DNA from: Norana najaformis
Lineage: Eukaryota > Annelida > Clitellata > Crassiclitellata > Hormogastridae
Length of the DNA: 64,000 nt
NCBI GenBank assembly: GCA_964023275.1
Contig: OZ029920.1
Location: 1,396,572-1,460,571 of the forward strand
Direction of reading: 5' to 3'
The translations under genes and the position numbers were made by a program. Shown one piece after another: positions 23,890 to 36,038 of the stretch. The notes beneath the pieces are model-generated. The model did not search any database. It worked only from the letters and a program-made list of their open reading frames with translations, and was not told the origin of the DNA. Each line of letters begins with the position of its first letter. The first letter of the stretch is position 1.

Positions 23890-24005
23890 TTGTAGTAGTT
23901 CCGCAGTTTAACGACAGCTTATGGCATCAAAGGCCGTTGCCGTCGCCCTCCTCCTTATTCCAGGCTTGGGACTGGCACTACCCCCAACAAGGCGGGGCAG
24001 AGTTT
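23890..24005 (+). repeat. Module C copy
   Basis: Complete forward copy from GTAGTTCCGCAGTTTAACGA through GGACTGGCACTACCCCCAAC. Confidence 0.75.
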
Positions 24006-24029
24006 AATTTATTTCAATAAGCGAAATTG

Positions 24030-24600
24030 AGATATATAGCTTCGAGGAGAAATGATTTAAGGGTGTCTTGTGGCACTTATATTAATAATACAATCGCGCG
24101 TATAACGGCCTATAGCTGCCAGGGCTGTTATTATCTACGCTACCTTACCTTTCAAGTTAACCGACATTGACGGTAGGCCTAATCTATGTTCTTTTCAGCG
24201 AGACGTCGATTCATCGGAATTTACGATTATTATACTTAGTTTATGTTGAAGGGCGATGTTTCATAATGAAGATGATTTGCGTTTCTTTCTCCTCGTTAAA
24301 GGAGGTGAATCACAAGGGGGATCCATATCTGCTGACGATTTATTTTAGGAATAGTTGCAATCGACGTCAAATTATGGCGTGCACGGTGTGGTTAAACGAG
24401 TGGCACTTTGGATTATAGGGTTGCGCTTAGACACCTTTAAATTGTGTTTTAAAAAATTATATATATTCTCTATTTTCGTTCAATCGCTAATAGAATTCCA
24501 AATAATAATTTATATGTTCAAAAATAACCGATATGTCTGATAAGGTCAAAGTGTTAACGGCAATAACAGCCGAATGATGTCACTAAACACTTTATAGAAG
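24030..24600. repeat. A/B modules
   Basis: A B-like core near 24055, an A-like segment near 24100, a C-like piece near 24270-24320 and a reverse B core with TATATATTC at 24425-24475. Confidence 0.45.
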
Positions 24601-24609
24601 CCGCGCTTT

Positions 24610-25560
24610 GTACTTCGTGGGTGGGGTGACTTACACCCAGTTCTGTGCCCCGAGCCATCCACATAACTGCCCCTTAGGCCTATACTTTCGACACAGGCTA
24701 AAATGGTCGTTCTGCACCTGCTCTGTTCCGTAGTGTTCGCTCTCTGAAATGAAGATTCAGAATTGGCCGCTTACTTACTTACTTACTGTGTCTCGCGATC
24801 CGACTCTTCGTTTTCCGCGGTCGCCAAATAGGCAACGTCCTGAGGATGGCCTTTCCTTTTCTTACCGACAATAGTTGTTCCCATTTTGCGCTTTTGCTTT
24901 ACTGAGGGCTTTATCTTCACTATATTCTACACATCGTAACTCTGGAACTACCGCCATTAATCTGAAACAAAAGTCGTTCTGTAAGTTCCTGAGACAAGAA
25001 AATCTTATGAAAAGTCAGAACGTATTTTGTCCAGGGCGCAGTTTGACCACACACGTCGATGATGTTACTCGCAGCACGTTGCGGTTTTAGAATAACTTAG
25101 AATTCAGGTACCAGAAGGATTTCTCAGTGGAATTCATATGCTGAAGTTAGCAAATAAAGGAAAGTAGCTTCCCCAACAGATTAAACTGTCACCCACTAAA
25201 GATATATTTCCTCCAATGAACAGTTTCAAACCCCGTGGGTTCACAGCTACAGTTCTGATGAGCCGAACCTGTAGGTGGGCAGGAAGGGCTAGGTAGGTAA
25301 TACAGTTTTCACGTGAGTAGTCGGTTTCCGTGCCTTCTCGGATTTCCCCTTTAACATTTGCCACCGGACTCGACTTGTTTTTCGGATGCACAACGATTTT
25401 CATGTGCAGTAGCCATCGATTGATGTTTTGCGCATTATCACAGTGGAGCTATGGAATTCATCCGCTTGAATTTATGTGGATTAGCAAAGGGCAGAAAAGA
25501 TTCGAGAAATTTCGATCGAAATTCCGACTACCAAGAACTTCAGCTGTGAACCTGGGAAAA
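24610..25560 (-). mobile_element. Longest module D copy, with decayed coding frames
   Basis: On the minus strand the order is a frame at 25403-25134 (MKIVVHPKNKSSPVANVKGE, later GGNISLVGDSL), then a broken frame around 24930-24790 reading GHPQDVAYLATAENEESD. The same protein text recurs at 38384-38692, 14567-14872 and 43790-43910, so the substitutions partly respect codons. I infer a transposon-encoded protein of unknown class. No terminal repeats were located. Confidence 0.5.
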
Positions 25561-26340
25561 TTTTTCGCCACTGGGGATCCTTTCGGATGGCATAGTTACA
25601 CTAGCAGTCTTTGTGTCCAGTTTTTAACAACATCTAATGGGCGCCAAGGCCGTTCTTGTCGACCGTACCTAACACTGACGACAATGAAGGAAACTAATTA
25701 GTGAGGATGTAGTTCTGTTGTTGCTGCATTACGATGCTCTGTCATAACGAAGATGATTAGCGTCGACCTCCTCCTTTTTTGATGTTGAGACTGGCACCTC
25801 TCAACTAAAATCAGTGCAGGTCTTAATTGAACCACAAACCTTTACGAGTAATAGACAGACGCACTTTAATATTAATTACCCTACACCATAATAAATAAAA
25901 TTTCTCAAACACCAACTGTTTCCCGTTCTGAAGAAAAGTAAAAGCTGAGTCGATTTTCCCGCACGTTAAAACAGTTTTGCAACTTAACAAATAAAACTTA
26001 TTTTCACCTGTGTAAACTTGAAGTCGACGTAAACTGCGAAGTCAGCCACAAGGTGTCGCTAAGCACTCAATGCTATTTAACAACACAAGCTGCAACCTTT
26101 GTGAGCGGATGTTGTTATAACGGGCTACCAAAGCAGTTTACTTGGACTTTACGAATAAAAACCTTCGAGACGAAAAGTTTCGTACGTCTAACGTTATTTA
26201 TAAAGTCGGTAAGAGCGATTTAAAGGTGTCGAAACAGCGCCAGTAACATTAATTGGTGTATAAGACATCAGTTGCTCGTGGGGCCGCAGCCATTGAAGTT
26301 GATCTTATACTTATTTCTTGGGAGAGTCTGTAGCTTGACA
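25561..26340. repeat. Scattered A/B/C fragments
   Basis: C-like at about 25730-25820, A-like near 25620 and 26020-26060, B core at 26213 (GCGATTTAAAGGTGTCGAAA). Confidence 0.45.
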
Positions 26341-27280
26341 GTGTCCAGTTAGTAACATCAGACCCCTCAGGGGGGACGCGTCCACTGGCGGCGCACGATA
26401 CTTAGATGGCAAGCGTCCGAACACCGTTGAAAACACTCAGAAACGAAAGGAGAAAGAGAGAAATAACTTAAACTGCGTATATTATGTAATAAGAAGTCCT
26501 AACGAAAGATAAAACCTGTTCGAGCCAAATCTGCCTGTAGCCAACGAACTTATTAAAAAACGACGCTTTGCAGGATCATGGGCCCATTGTAGTCACGTGC
26601 GCCATATTTAGGAGTAGCTAAATCAGTGGTGCAAAAATTATCTCTTTATTCGAAAATTTTATTTACGGTCTTTATGCTTTTTTAATTTTCTCTAACTCCC
26701 GACAGACGAATAGATGTTTAAGATATTTAATTCTGAGTTCAGTTCTGCGATGAACGCTGTTGCCCCATTATTTGCTTCAAGAGAGCTATTGACGCTTTGC
26801 TGATTTATTCAAATTTGGATTTCAAGCAACAATATAAAAACAATCTCTGATTTTCTATTTTAATTTATCCCAAGACAAAAAATACTAAAAACTTAATTGA
26901 ATTTTTTCAGCCTTTTGGGTTCATAAAATCTAAACACCTAAAAATCTAAACATCCCATTTTAAACTTGTCTTTCGTTAAGTACATTTTGTGGCTGCAGAG
27001 CCATTTTCGTTGACCTTTCCTTTGACACATCATACATAACATTTGGCCATGGAAACTAAAGAATTTGAGGAATATATAGCGTCAGAGAGACTCCTCGCTT
27101 TTCTCTATATATCGTTTTTCAGATTAGACTATTTAAGCAGATTCTTCCGAGATTCCTATGCTGTTAGACAATGAAAACTACTATTAATTTTCCATCTATC
27201 GCATGCAAACTCTTCTACTGCCTTACGTCTGGTGGTGCCAGTTCAAGTCTCGTTAACTAATGTCGGAACTTTTCAGCAGT
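26341..27280. other. Intergenic
   Basis: No gene seen. A stretch near 26600-26760 weakly resembles 48960-49140. An A-like copy lies near 26970-27020. Confidence 0.35.
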
Positions 27281-27600
27281 CGGTAGATATACAGATATAC
27301 CTCAAAGATTATGACAGCAATAAATGTCGTTAAATACTGGATTCTGGTAACAAAAATTCAGGTTGCTCCTGGACACCCTTAAATTGTTTTTTTCAGACTT
27401 TATATATTCATCCCTTTCGTTCCGTCGTCAATTCAGATACTTCTCAAATTGAGGTCAAAGGTCTTTCATGCCATAAGATGTAGTTAAACATTGGAAACTA
27501 CACTCTAGGGATGACAAAAAGCTTAAAAAGGTTATGGCAAAGTTGACGTCAACCCTGACTGTCATAATATTCTGCTTGTAACTTAACAATTGATAGTAGT
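27281..27600. repeat. Reverse A/B modules
   Basis: A reverse B core at about 27370 (GGACACCCTTAAATTG) with TTTATATATTC, and A-like pieces either side. Confidence 0.45.
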
Positions 27601-27613
27601 TTAAATCTAGCCG

Positions 27614-27825
<212 letters not shown>

Positions 27826-27879
27826 TTAAAGAAGCAGCCGATCCGGAGAAAACGGACACTACGGGGCAGTCATGGTACA

Positions 27880-28230
27880 GAACGTGCATTTTAACATTTT
27901 AAAGGAGAAGAGGCAGTGAAGTAGGTGGCTCAAGGCATTGAAGTGGGTTGGAGTCATCCCATTCCACCAAGGAACCTACAGATCGCTACGGTTGCATATA
28001 GTTTAGTGAAATATTATGCCTGTCATGGCCGTTAACATCGACCCATCCTACAAAACATTTGTAAACTGAACAATTATCGAATGAAAATTAGTTATATCAG
28101 TTTTATATAATACTGTTAAAACTGAATTAAAGGTGTCTAAGCGTAACCTAATATTCGTAGTAAGGCGTGTGTAGTTGCAAAATATGCACGGCCATTGACG
28201 TGGACGGTAACTCATCATACAGGAAATCGT
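27880..28230. repeat. Module D end followed by A/B
   Basis: GTAGGTGGCTCAAGGCATTG...GTTGGAGTCATCCC matches the outer end of module D at 15150-15190. It is followed by an A-like piece and a forward B core (AATTAAAGGTGTCTAAGCG) near 28118. Confidence 0.55.
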
Positions 28231-28384
28231 TAGCGGCCTACATTTAAAGAGTTGACACATTTTATTCGCTTTATCTACGTTTTAGATGCCTATTTTTATT
28301 TATAAAGAGTTAAAAATTTCACTGGAAACGTTAGGGAACTCGATCAACGCTTAATTGGTTCGATTTTCTCCATTGTTCGTTCAC

Positions 28385-28755
28385 GTTAATTGCGTAAATC
28401 GAACTGTTGCACTTCAGAAAGTATGAAGAGATATGAACCACTTTATACTTACTTTGAACAAATTAACCTTAATTAATCTGAGTAAGTATTAGCTCACATT
28501 CGGTCTTTTCAAGTGTTCTTTACTAGGGCCATGGGTTTGGTCAAATAAATGGCTCGGCTACTTAGCTCACTCTACAGATAACGCTGGTTGAAAATATGGG
28601 ACTACTTGGGCAAAGGGCTTAGTTTCTAGATGTTCGCTTAAGACATGCCAACGCTTTCAACATAGGGACAAAGTTCGCCAGGTCGGTTATCGAATATCGT
28701 GGCTGGCCGATACATGGACTACATTCATTTGTGTTGTAAAGTAAGACTTGCTTTT
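28385..28755 (-). repeat. Interspersed repeat, inverted copy of 1060-1480
   Basis: Reverse-complement partner of the segment near the left edge of the window. Confidence 0.6.
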
Positions 28756-29512
28756 AGTTACTACACTTCCTTCAAAACCGAACCATTTTTACTTTCACAA
28801 CTTTCCTCTGAATGTCGGACGATAGCAACGCTGCGCTTCAAACTAAGATGAAGATTTGAATTAACTAACTCACCTAGATGTCTTAATAAAGAGAAATCAT
28901 TGAAACAGAAAGTAAAGCTATGCCGACAAACTGACAAACATACTTGGCTAATTTTATGAAAAATCATGTTTTGGGTAAAGTACGGTAGGTTCTGTACAGC
29001 TCCATGTAATTTTAGATCCACTTATAAGACCGTATATCACCCAAAGATACAAACCTCTTGGTCATAATCACTTGGCCATCGCTCAACAATTCATTCAGTG
29101 TAGAAAAACTTTATTCAAAATGTGTATTCAGAAAAGCATTGCTTCTTTCTGTCTCTTATTAAGTACTAAGATTCGAAAGTCACGAACAAAAGAATGAATC
29201 TGTGCATGCCTTCAGTTTTATTTAGATCAACGTAGAAGAACGGGACAGCTTCAGATATATCTTCAGTTTTATTGTTTATTTTAATTTTTTTTTGTAATTG
29301 AGACTTATTCTTTCATACACAAAAAGCTTAATAATTTGGGAAAAATCGTGAGTCGTCCCTACCCAGTTTTCTTATCGGGAGATTCACAGTAGCTATCATA
29401 TACTTCAAACCATATCCACCTACAATGTGTCGACTTCTAAAGCATTTCGTTAACTAAACAGTTTCATGGGATAGATTAACTTTATCCAAGTGTACTGACA
29501 TTTTGATTATAG
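28756..29512. other. Upstream region of the intact RBCC-Kelch gene
   Basis: No repeat module seen. It does not visibly share the 5' flank common to the other two RBCC genes, so this copy is older or was moved without its promoter. An acceptor TTTTGATTATAG precedes the coding exon. Confidence 0.35.
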
Positions 29513-30655
29513 GTAGAACTATCACAGTAAACATGGCCGCGGGAGAACAAATTACTGTAAGACAACTGAAAGACTTAACTGAGTGCTCAATTTGCACCAA
29601 TGTATTTATGGATCGAAGAATGTTGCCATGCAATCACGCATTCTGTTTTCAATGTCTCAGTCGAATGGGAGAAGTGGCAAACAAGAAACGAGGAGACAAG
29701 ATGCCTTGTCCGTTGTGTAGAAAGGAGTTCAATATTCCAGTGGAAGGCATGACTGGTCTGCAGGAAAACTTTTTCATGGACTATCTGATACAAATGACCA
29801 CGGACTTGGAACAAAGTAGCACAACCACTACCTGTGATTCCTGCAAAATGCATAAAAAGTCCGATGCAACAAGCACTCCTGAAATTACTATGCAATGCAT
29901 AGAATGTCAGCGTAAGTTCTGTGAGGACTGCTCAAAACAGCATCTAATGGAGAAATTGAGTAAAACTCACCAAATTGTGACAATCGGAAGCAAAACAAAT
30001 GAAGGCACTGGGCCAACATTTCAAGCAAAACATTGCATCAAACACACTCAAAAACCATTAGACTACTATTGCGCCAACTGCGAGGAAATCGTCTGTGTCT
30101 CGTGTTATGTTGAAAGTCACAAATCACACGATTGCAAAGATGTCGCCACAGTCCACAAAGAATTTCGCTATAAGTTAAAAAAGAATACATGGAAGATGTC
30201 AAGCTACAAAGACGAAATGTTGTCAGTGAGGAAGAATGTGGAACAGAAAAAAACAAAGTTCCTAAATGGCATTTCCAAGAAAGAATATGCAATTCGTAAA
30301 AGAAGTTTTGAGCTTCAGAATATGATAGACCAACACACAAAAACTCTGTTAGAGGAACTCCATCAGGCGAAACAAAGGTTTTTAAAGGAATTGGAGCACA
30401 CAATTGAAGACATAGACAGATGCTGCACAATATTAACAAGTTTCGGGACTTACTGTACTCAGCTAAGCTCCATAGGATCGGCCATCGACATCTATAGTTG
30501 TATCGATGGAGTCACGAGGAGAGCAGTCGAGTTGGATAAGGAACACGAGGCATTCATTGGTCGACCATATGAATCTATCGAAGTTTCTTTCGAGGCTACA
30601 GATCTACAGGAACTGTTATCGAAGTCGAACAACAACATTGTTGGTCGGATTCAAG
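29513..30655 (+). CDS. RBCC-Kelch protein, exon 1 (RING, B-boxes, coiled coil)
   Basis: Translation starts at ATG 29533 (AACATGGCC). Residues 18-62 form a C3HC4 RING (CSIC, CNHAFC, FQC, CPLC). About 101-148 is a B-box 1-like site (CDSC, CIEC, CEDC). About 170-208 is a complete B-box 2 (CIKH, CANC, CVSC, SHKSH). About 210-315 is a charged coiled coil. The exon closes with NNNIVGRIQ and a single G, phase 1. The base after it is GC, not GT, in the context CAAG|GCAAGT. Together with 32081-33000 it makes about 680 residues. All visible zinc ligands are present. It is expected to be a ubiquitin E3 ligase; that activity is inferred from the domains. Confidence 0.88.
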
Positions 30656-32080
30656 GCAAGTAGTTGCTAGGAATGTTTTTGAATTTAGCTAGTCTATAAT
30701 TATTAAATAATGGATTTAATTGAAATGGTAGGTGGCAATAGATAAGTGAGAGCAAGAATAGTGTGTTATTTTGTCTCCTGGTTAAAGCGATTGACAAAAT
30801 CGCAGGCTTCTTGGCTAATTAAACCATTTTTTAAATCCCATATATTTAAAAAAACCGATATTAATAATCATCGTCATCATCCTTTTCATGATAACAAATT
30901 AATTGTCACTGCTTTGTCAGAAATATGTGCTACAATAGAAAGTACATATATCGAAACTCCTTACAGAGAATATTTTTAAGAGCCAAAAGAACTTTCTGGA
31001 AGAAAACTGGTAGAAAACTTTGCTGTGTTTGAGCCTTATGCTCAACATTGCTTCGGTAGAAGGAAGTTCCAGTTGTAGAGGATAAGTTTGTTTTACCCGG
31101 GAATGTGTCATAAGCTAAACGTTCGTCAGTTGTATAAAGTCAAAATGCAATACTCTTAGATATATTACAAAATTTCTATATATAAAGGCCTACATAAGAT
31201 TTTTAGTCAGAAGGTAAACTGGATGTCTTCAATGAAATGGAAAAGCAGCTAGTGTCATATTTGTTTAAAATAGTCACATGTTTGATACGTGATTAGCCTT
31301 AGAAATGAGGAAATGAATAAATGAATACTGCCACATCCATAGTCCATGCAAAACTTGACTACTGCAATTCACTTTTCCTCAATATTGACACAACCCAGAT
31401 AAATCGCCTACAAGCTATCCAGAATGCTCTCGCACGTGCTGTCGCCAAAACCCCAAACACCATCACATCACCCCTGTTCTCAAATCAGTGCACTGACTTA
31501 AAATACCAGAACGAATAGAGTACAAAGTCTTATCCCTCACCTACAACACACTTCAATCCTCCCAACCCTCCTATCTTCGTCAATTATTTACTAACCAACC
31601 ACTCCGTTCAACCCGCTCCTCATCTGTCCTAACACCTCATCCTTAAAATTTGGAAATCGTTCAATAGCCATAGCTGCCCTACCCCTTTGGAATAAACTCC
31701 CGCCAGAATTGCGACAGTTGTCTGGTCAATCATACGAACTCACCAACACTTCACCTCTTTCAGTATCTGCGCAGGTCTTGCACTCAAGACTGAAAACACT
31801 TCTTTTCCAAAATCTTATCCTGATTCTTCCTCTTCTCCTTATCTCTCTTCTCGCTTCAATTTCAAACATCATCCACCGTAGCCGTCCGACTGTCTGAGTG
31901 CCAGACTCCTGGATCTTGACCCTTTTGCCTATCGATTTTGTTTTGACTGAGCGCCTGTGAATAAGCTGGTTCCCGCGACTTAGCTTTCGTTGAGCGCTGT
32001 AGAAATCTCGAGATTACGATTACGATTACGATGTCGAGTTTATGCATCAATCAATTATCATTGTCTATTTGTTTTCACAG
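30656..32080 (+). other. GC-AG intron of the intact RBCC-Kelch gene, 1425 bp
   Basis: Begins GCAAGTAG and ends TTTGTTTTCACAG. The alternative GT four bases later would give a different phase and an immediate stop. Over half of the intron is a sense-oriented LINE fragment. Confidence 0.75.
31313..32033 (+). mobile_element. LINE 3' fragment in the RBCC-Kelch intron
   Basis: Encodes KLDYCNSLFLN, RLQAIQNALARAV and a broken continuation (LWNKLPPELRQ-like around 31685-31715), the C-terminal part of a CR1/L2-like reverse transcriptase. The 3' end carries GCGCCTGTGAATAAGCTGG and a clean (GATTAC)n tail at about 32013-32033, only about 45 bp before the Kelch exon acceptor. Confidence 0.75.
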
Positions 32081-33000
32081 TTGAAACAGAAACCACTACA
32101 CATTTTGAGAACTATGCAGTAGTCATGGGGTATTGTGAGGGCAACTCCATAACAAACGACCTCGTCCAAATAAATCTACATCGTCCAAATGAAATTTTCC
32201 ATTTACAGAAAATACCGACTGAAATGCAGAATGAAGCCACAGCCACCGTTTACTGTAACACGGTGTACAGCACAGGAATAGGGGACAATAAAGATGAAAT
32301 CTGGAAATACAACATGGCTTCAGGTTGGATGAAATGCGCTTCTTTAGTTCAAGGCCGACGTAGGCACAGCGCAGCGTTTATCGATGAAGTATTGTACATC
32401 TGTGGAGGATATATGGATGAAGATGAAAGAGTTCTAGACAGTGTGGAAGCCTACAACGCAGTAACCAACAAATGCTCCAGAGTTGGGAAGCTGGTTCACT
32501 GTGTCCAGCATTCAGGCAACTGTGTTCCATTCAAGACTTCGATCTATATTTTCGGTGGTGGCGATAAAGATAACTATGCGCTGAAATGCGTTCAAGTATA
32601 CAACACAAAACTGAACACATGCACTCTCCTTTCGAAACCAATGCCACGTCCTTGTAGCTTGATGAGAGCTGTACTTTGGGAGACAACCGTTATTTTAGTT
32701 GGCCACGACACTTCTTTTATATTTAACTTTGAGAAAGAGACATGGCAAAAAAGAAAACAGTTTAAGGCCGACGTTTTACATTTTGGTCTGATTCTTGAAG
32801 ATGAACGACTATTTGTCATCGGAGGAGGAGTTACAGAAAAGAATAAAGATGGTAGCAGGACATGGAATTGCAGAGATGACATTAAATTTGTCCCACTTAT
32901 GAATTTCCTGAACGACAAAACAAGCGAGTGGAAGATTCATTCGAAGTTGCGAAAACCAACTCTAGTACAGTCTTATGCAAAAGTGAGGTTGCTAGTCTAG
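32081..33000 (+). CDS. RBCC-Kelch protein, exon 2 (Kelch propeller)
   Basis: The phase-1 acceptor gives G|TT and then ETETTTHFENY. The exon encodes about 306 residues to TAG 32998-33000. Kelch-type blades can be followed by GG or G-rich turns before aromatic/Trp strands: EIWKYNMASGWMKC, VLYICGGYMDED, IYIFGGGDKDN, LFVIGGGVTEK, with DEVLYICGG and SVEAYNAVTNKC marking two well-formed repeats. About five to six blades fit. The propeller would bind the substrate, by analogy with KLHL proteins. Unlike KLHL proteins there is no BTB domain; the partner domain is RBCC. Confidence 0.87.
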
Positions 33001-33175
33001 CAGCAAATCACATAGATTTATTTTAACTGAAGACTTTCATTAGCAATTTCGTACGGCCAAACTTAGACAGTAAAAATTCGCGTTGAGGCAATGTTTAGGG
33101 CAAAAAACTAATACAGTTATGTATTGGGCCTATATGCTTTTCGTCTGATTTGTGACTGTGTGAGAAAGTTGGAAA

Positions 33176-33181
33176 AATAAA
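33176..33181 (+). terminator. Candidate polyadenylation signal
   Basis: AATAAA about 175 bp after the stop of the RBCC-Kelch gene. Confidence 0.4.
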
Positions 33182-33894
33182 TTTGCGAGAAACGCTTTCT
33201 GAAAGCAAGTAGACATAATATGAATCATAATGCGTTATTTGCATATCTACAGTATATCCCTTGTTGTGTTAGCTATTGAACAATAAGTCCGTATGCAGAG
33301 TTTCCCTGTAAAGGTATTTTTATTTTATTATGCCTTGCCACAAAAACTTTAAATTAACATGTACTGTGGTGCCCTACTCATTTGTTTAAATCAATTACTA
33401 TGCAAGTTACCGAGTCAGGTAAATATTCGCCTATTTTAATTTAGCCGAAGAACGAAAAAATTGCTTTCAGAAGTGCGCAATTTAGTATGGTGCCGAGACT
33501 GTAAATATGAAGCAGTCCAGTGTATAGGAATTCTAGCAAGGCCAATCGATTTCTACATTCATTTACAAATATTTGACGCAGCTGTTAGTGGCAGCGATTG
33601 GTCCATAAATCCATGCGATACATTAAGACGTGTCGATAGTATGTCATGATCAACCGTGTCAAAATTTGATACTGGCCTGTAGTTGTTGACATCTTCGGAG
33701 ACCACTCCCGCCTTCTTCAATGTTGGCCGTATGACAGCACGTTTCTCACTGGCTGGTAAGACTCTCTCCATGAGCGACGCATACAGAGCCGCACCAGAAA
33801 AGGCAGCAGGACGTCGATAAGCTCGTGGAGGGGAAAGGTCAGAACAGGATCAAGGATAATTGATTTCGGCGGCATGGACAGAATAAAGACTCTT
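33182..33894 (-). mobile_element. Small reverse-transcriptase remnant (33559-33771) in otherwise featureless DNA
   Basis: The minus-strand frame reads RPTLKKAGVVSEDVNNYRPV directly followed by FDTVDHDILSTRL. These are two reverse-transcriptase blocks normally separated by tens of residues, so the fragment carries an internal deletion. Nothing else seen around it. Confidence 0.6.
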
Positions 33895-34010
33895 AGTTGC
33901 GATGAGGCCCAAAACTCCGCCACTGCCTTGTTTGGGGGTAGTGCCAGTCTCAAGCCTGGAAAAAGGAGGAGGAGGAGGGCGATGCTAGTCATCTTTGCCA
34001 TGGCAAGCAT
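33895..34010 (-). repeat. Module C copy, reverse
   Basis: GGGGGTAGTGCCAGTCTCAA...AAAAGGAGGAGGAGGAGG, ending near GCCATGGCAAGCATCGTTAC. Confidence 0.65.
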
Positions 34011-34084
34011 CGTTACAAAAAACCATAACTATTCGCTGGGTTATGTCTACGGTTAATATTTGGTTTTGCACCAGATGTGGTTTT

Positions 34085-34800
34085 TGTGTGCAAGGGTTAA
34101 GTGGACGTCAAAGGGCCTTGGCAGCCACAAGATGTCGCAAAACGTTCGATGATCATTTTAGACACCTTTAAATAGTTTTATTCGAAATTATATATAGGTC
34201 GCTTCCGTTCAATCGGGCAGTGGTTATCCAACTCGAACGTGTATAAACAAAAGTCGACTTCAACGGCTCTGGCAGCCACAAGATGTCGTTAAACAGTGAT
34301 AAGTAATTAACTGACATGGGACTCTGGAAAACTGCACCCTAAACGTTGATTTTTATAGCGCTCGAATATATTTGTGTGATGCAGTTTTTGTGTGGTGTTG
34401 AAAAAATCTCTGAGGTTTACATTTTTTAAAATGCCTTCTTTGAAACCCCTCCCAGCTACATTCTATACCCTTTGCGAAAGTCCGTGTTGAAGGTAAATTC
34501 TGTCCCGAATTACTGCATAATCTGAGCTATGCATAACCCTTCTTCTGTCTGCATATGAGTGACTCCACCATCCCCTATTTGCGGACGTCCTTAATTAATG
34601 ACCCAATTCATTCCTCATTTAAACTCAATCGCTAATAAACGGGCTTTTCAGCATATAGAGTTAGATAGACGTCAAAGCCCTGGCAGCCACAAGATGTCGT
34701 TAAATACTTGATTCTGTTGATAAAATTCACGTTACCTTTAGACACCTTTAAATCGCTTTCTCAAACGTTATATATTGGTTGAATCGCACATTTCTTAGTA
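34085..34800 (-). repeat. A-B-A-B array, reverse
   Basis: A copies at about 34098-34143, 34252-34295 and 34670-34712, with B copies at 34162-34200 and 34738-34785. Two A copies are 154 bp apart with a B between them, which shows the basic A-B order clearly. The middle (34300-34660) contains a piece resembling 2760-2840 in reverse. Confidence 0.65.
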
Positions 34801-35149
34801 ACCGAGTGATATCCTGCAGTACATATGCTTACTGTGTGCTAAACCATGTATCATCACAAGCTGTAGTCCATTCTAGTAAAAGAACAACGAAAGTAATAAG
34901 CCTACGTTCATTAAACATACTGCGTGATATTTGGTAACACTATATACAATATTTACACATTGCAGTCAACATATGGCAATCCGAGCATTTCCATTAATGA
35001 CAATAACAGCTTACCATCCTACATAGGTTTACTGGGCTTTCAAACACTTATCATTTAAATGGTGTAGCCTATACAGTTAGTTTTAAAATTATATAGGAGG
35101 CAACTTTTATACATGCGTTCCATTAGGTGATACACCTCACTCTGCAAAC

Positions 35150-35425
35150 CAGCATTACACAAAGGTTCCTAAAAGTAACATCAAAACCTTTGGCAATACA
35201 TTTCTCACGAAGTTGCAATATAATAGCAGATGTGGAATTGTTTCCTGAACGATGCACATATCGCACTGTCCTGTGGGATGTATTTTAAGACTGAACAATC
35301 TGTTGTTTAAATTCACCTGATCCAATCTTAATCGAGTTAATTGGACTACTTTTCTCCGATCTGAGTCTAAATACTTAATATCCGTAATTACAGTAGGAAT
35401 TAGAGCCTCATAGAATCGACCCATG
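35150..35425 (-). mobile_element. LINE C-terminal fragment
   Basis: The minus frame has RLRLDQVNLNNRLFSLKI, then HPTGQCDMC and IPHLLLYC. This is the zinc-knuckle-like region that follows the reverse transcriptase/RNase H in several LINE clades (HPTG..C..C....H....C). Confidence 0.7.
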
Positions 35426-35465
35426 TGGTCATTAGTGTATTCCTTTGCCCTGATTTATTTTTTTT

Positions 35466-35722
35466 TTCAATGTTTAACGACATCTTATGGCTACAGTGGC
35501 CGTTGACGTCTTTAAAAATTCTTATTTAGGTAAAGTTTTTTGCTCATAAGTTTCTGTTACTGTTTTTCGTTCGTTCGTCTTGCTATTTTCTGTTCGTATT
35601 TCGCTGGTATTCTGATGATTCTTGTGGCGTCTAGGTATTCTATGAAGACCAGAGGCAGATGATGGAATCTTTCTGTCTTGCTGATGGTCTCTGGCGTTGA
35701 CTTCTTATTGTACAGTTTTTAA
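35466..35722 (+). repeat. Long A-module variant, copy at 47824-48064
   Basis: Starts TTTAACGACATCTTATGGCT and continues through GTTCGTTCGTCTTGCTATTT, ATTTCGCTGGT and CTTTCTGTCTTGCTGA to TTATTGTACAGTTT. The partner is highly similar over about 240 bp. Confidence 0.75.
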
Positions 35723-36036
35723 CATATATGTATACATTTTTTTCTTTCAAGACTGACAAATACATATTTTCAAATTGCCCAGGTGGCTCCTCTCGACATT
35801 TGGATTTTCCAAGGCCATACTAGCTTCCTAGGTGGTCACATTTAATCTTTTGACGGCCTCAACGGCTCTTTTGATGGCCATATCAGCTATTTTCTGGTTT
35901 TCTTCAATTTTTTTCTTTTTTTTTATTATGCTTTTGGTGGCCATAAGGCTCTTTTTTGTTATTATTTTTTAGCCGTAAAGGCTCTTTTTCTAATAAAACA
36001 ACATAACATGCACTAACCAAAATTTACATGGTTTAA

Positions 36037-36038
<2 letters not shown>

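Noticed and set aside
31990..32080. N-terminal extension of the Kelch frame upstream of 32081
   Set aside because: It lies in the LINE tail and polypyrimidine tract. The acceptor TTTTCACAG and paralogue phase set the exon start.
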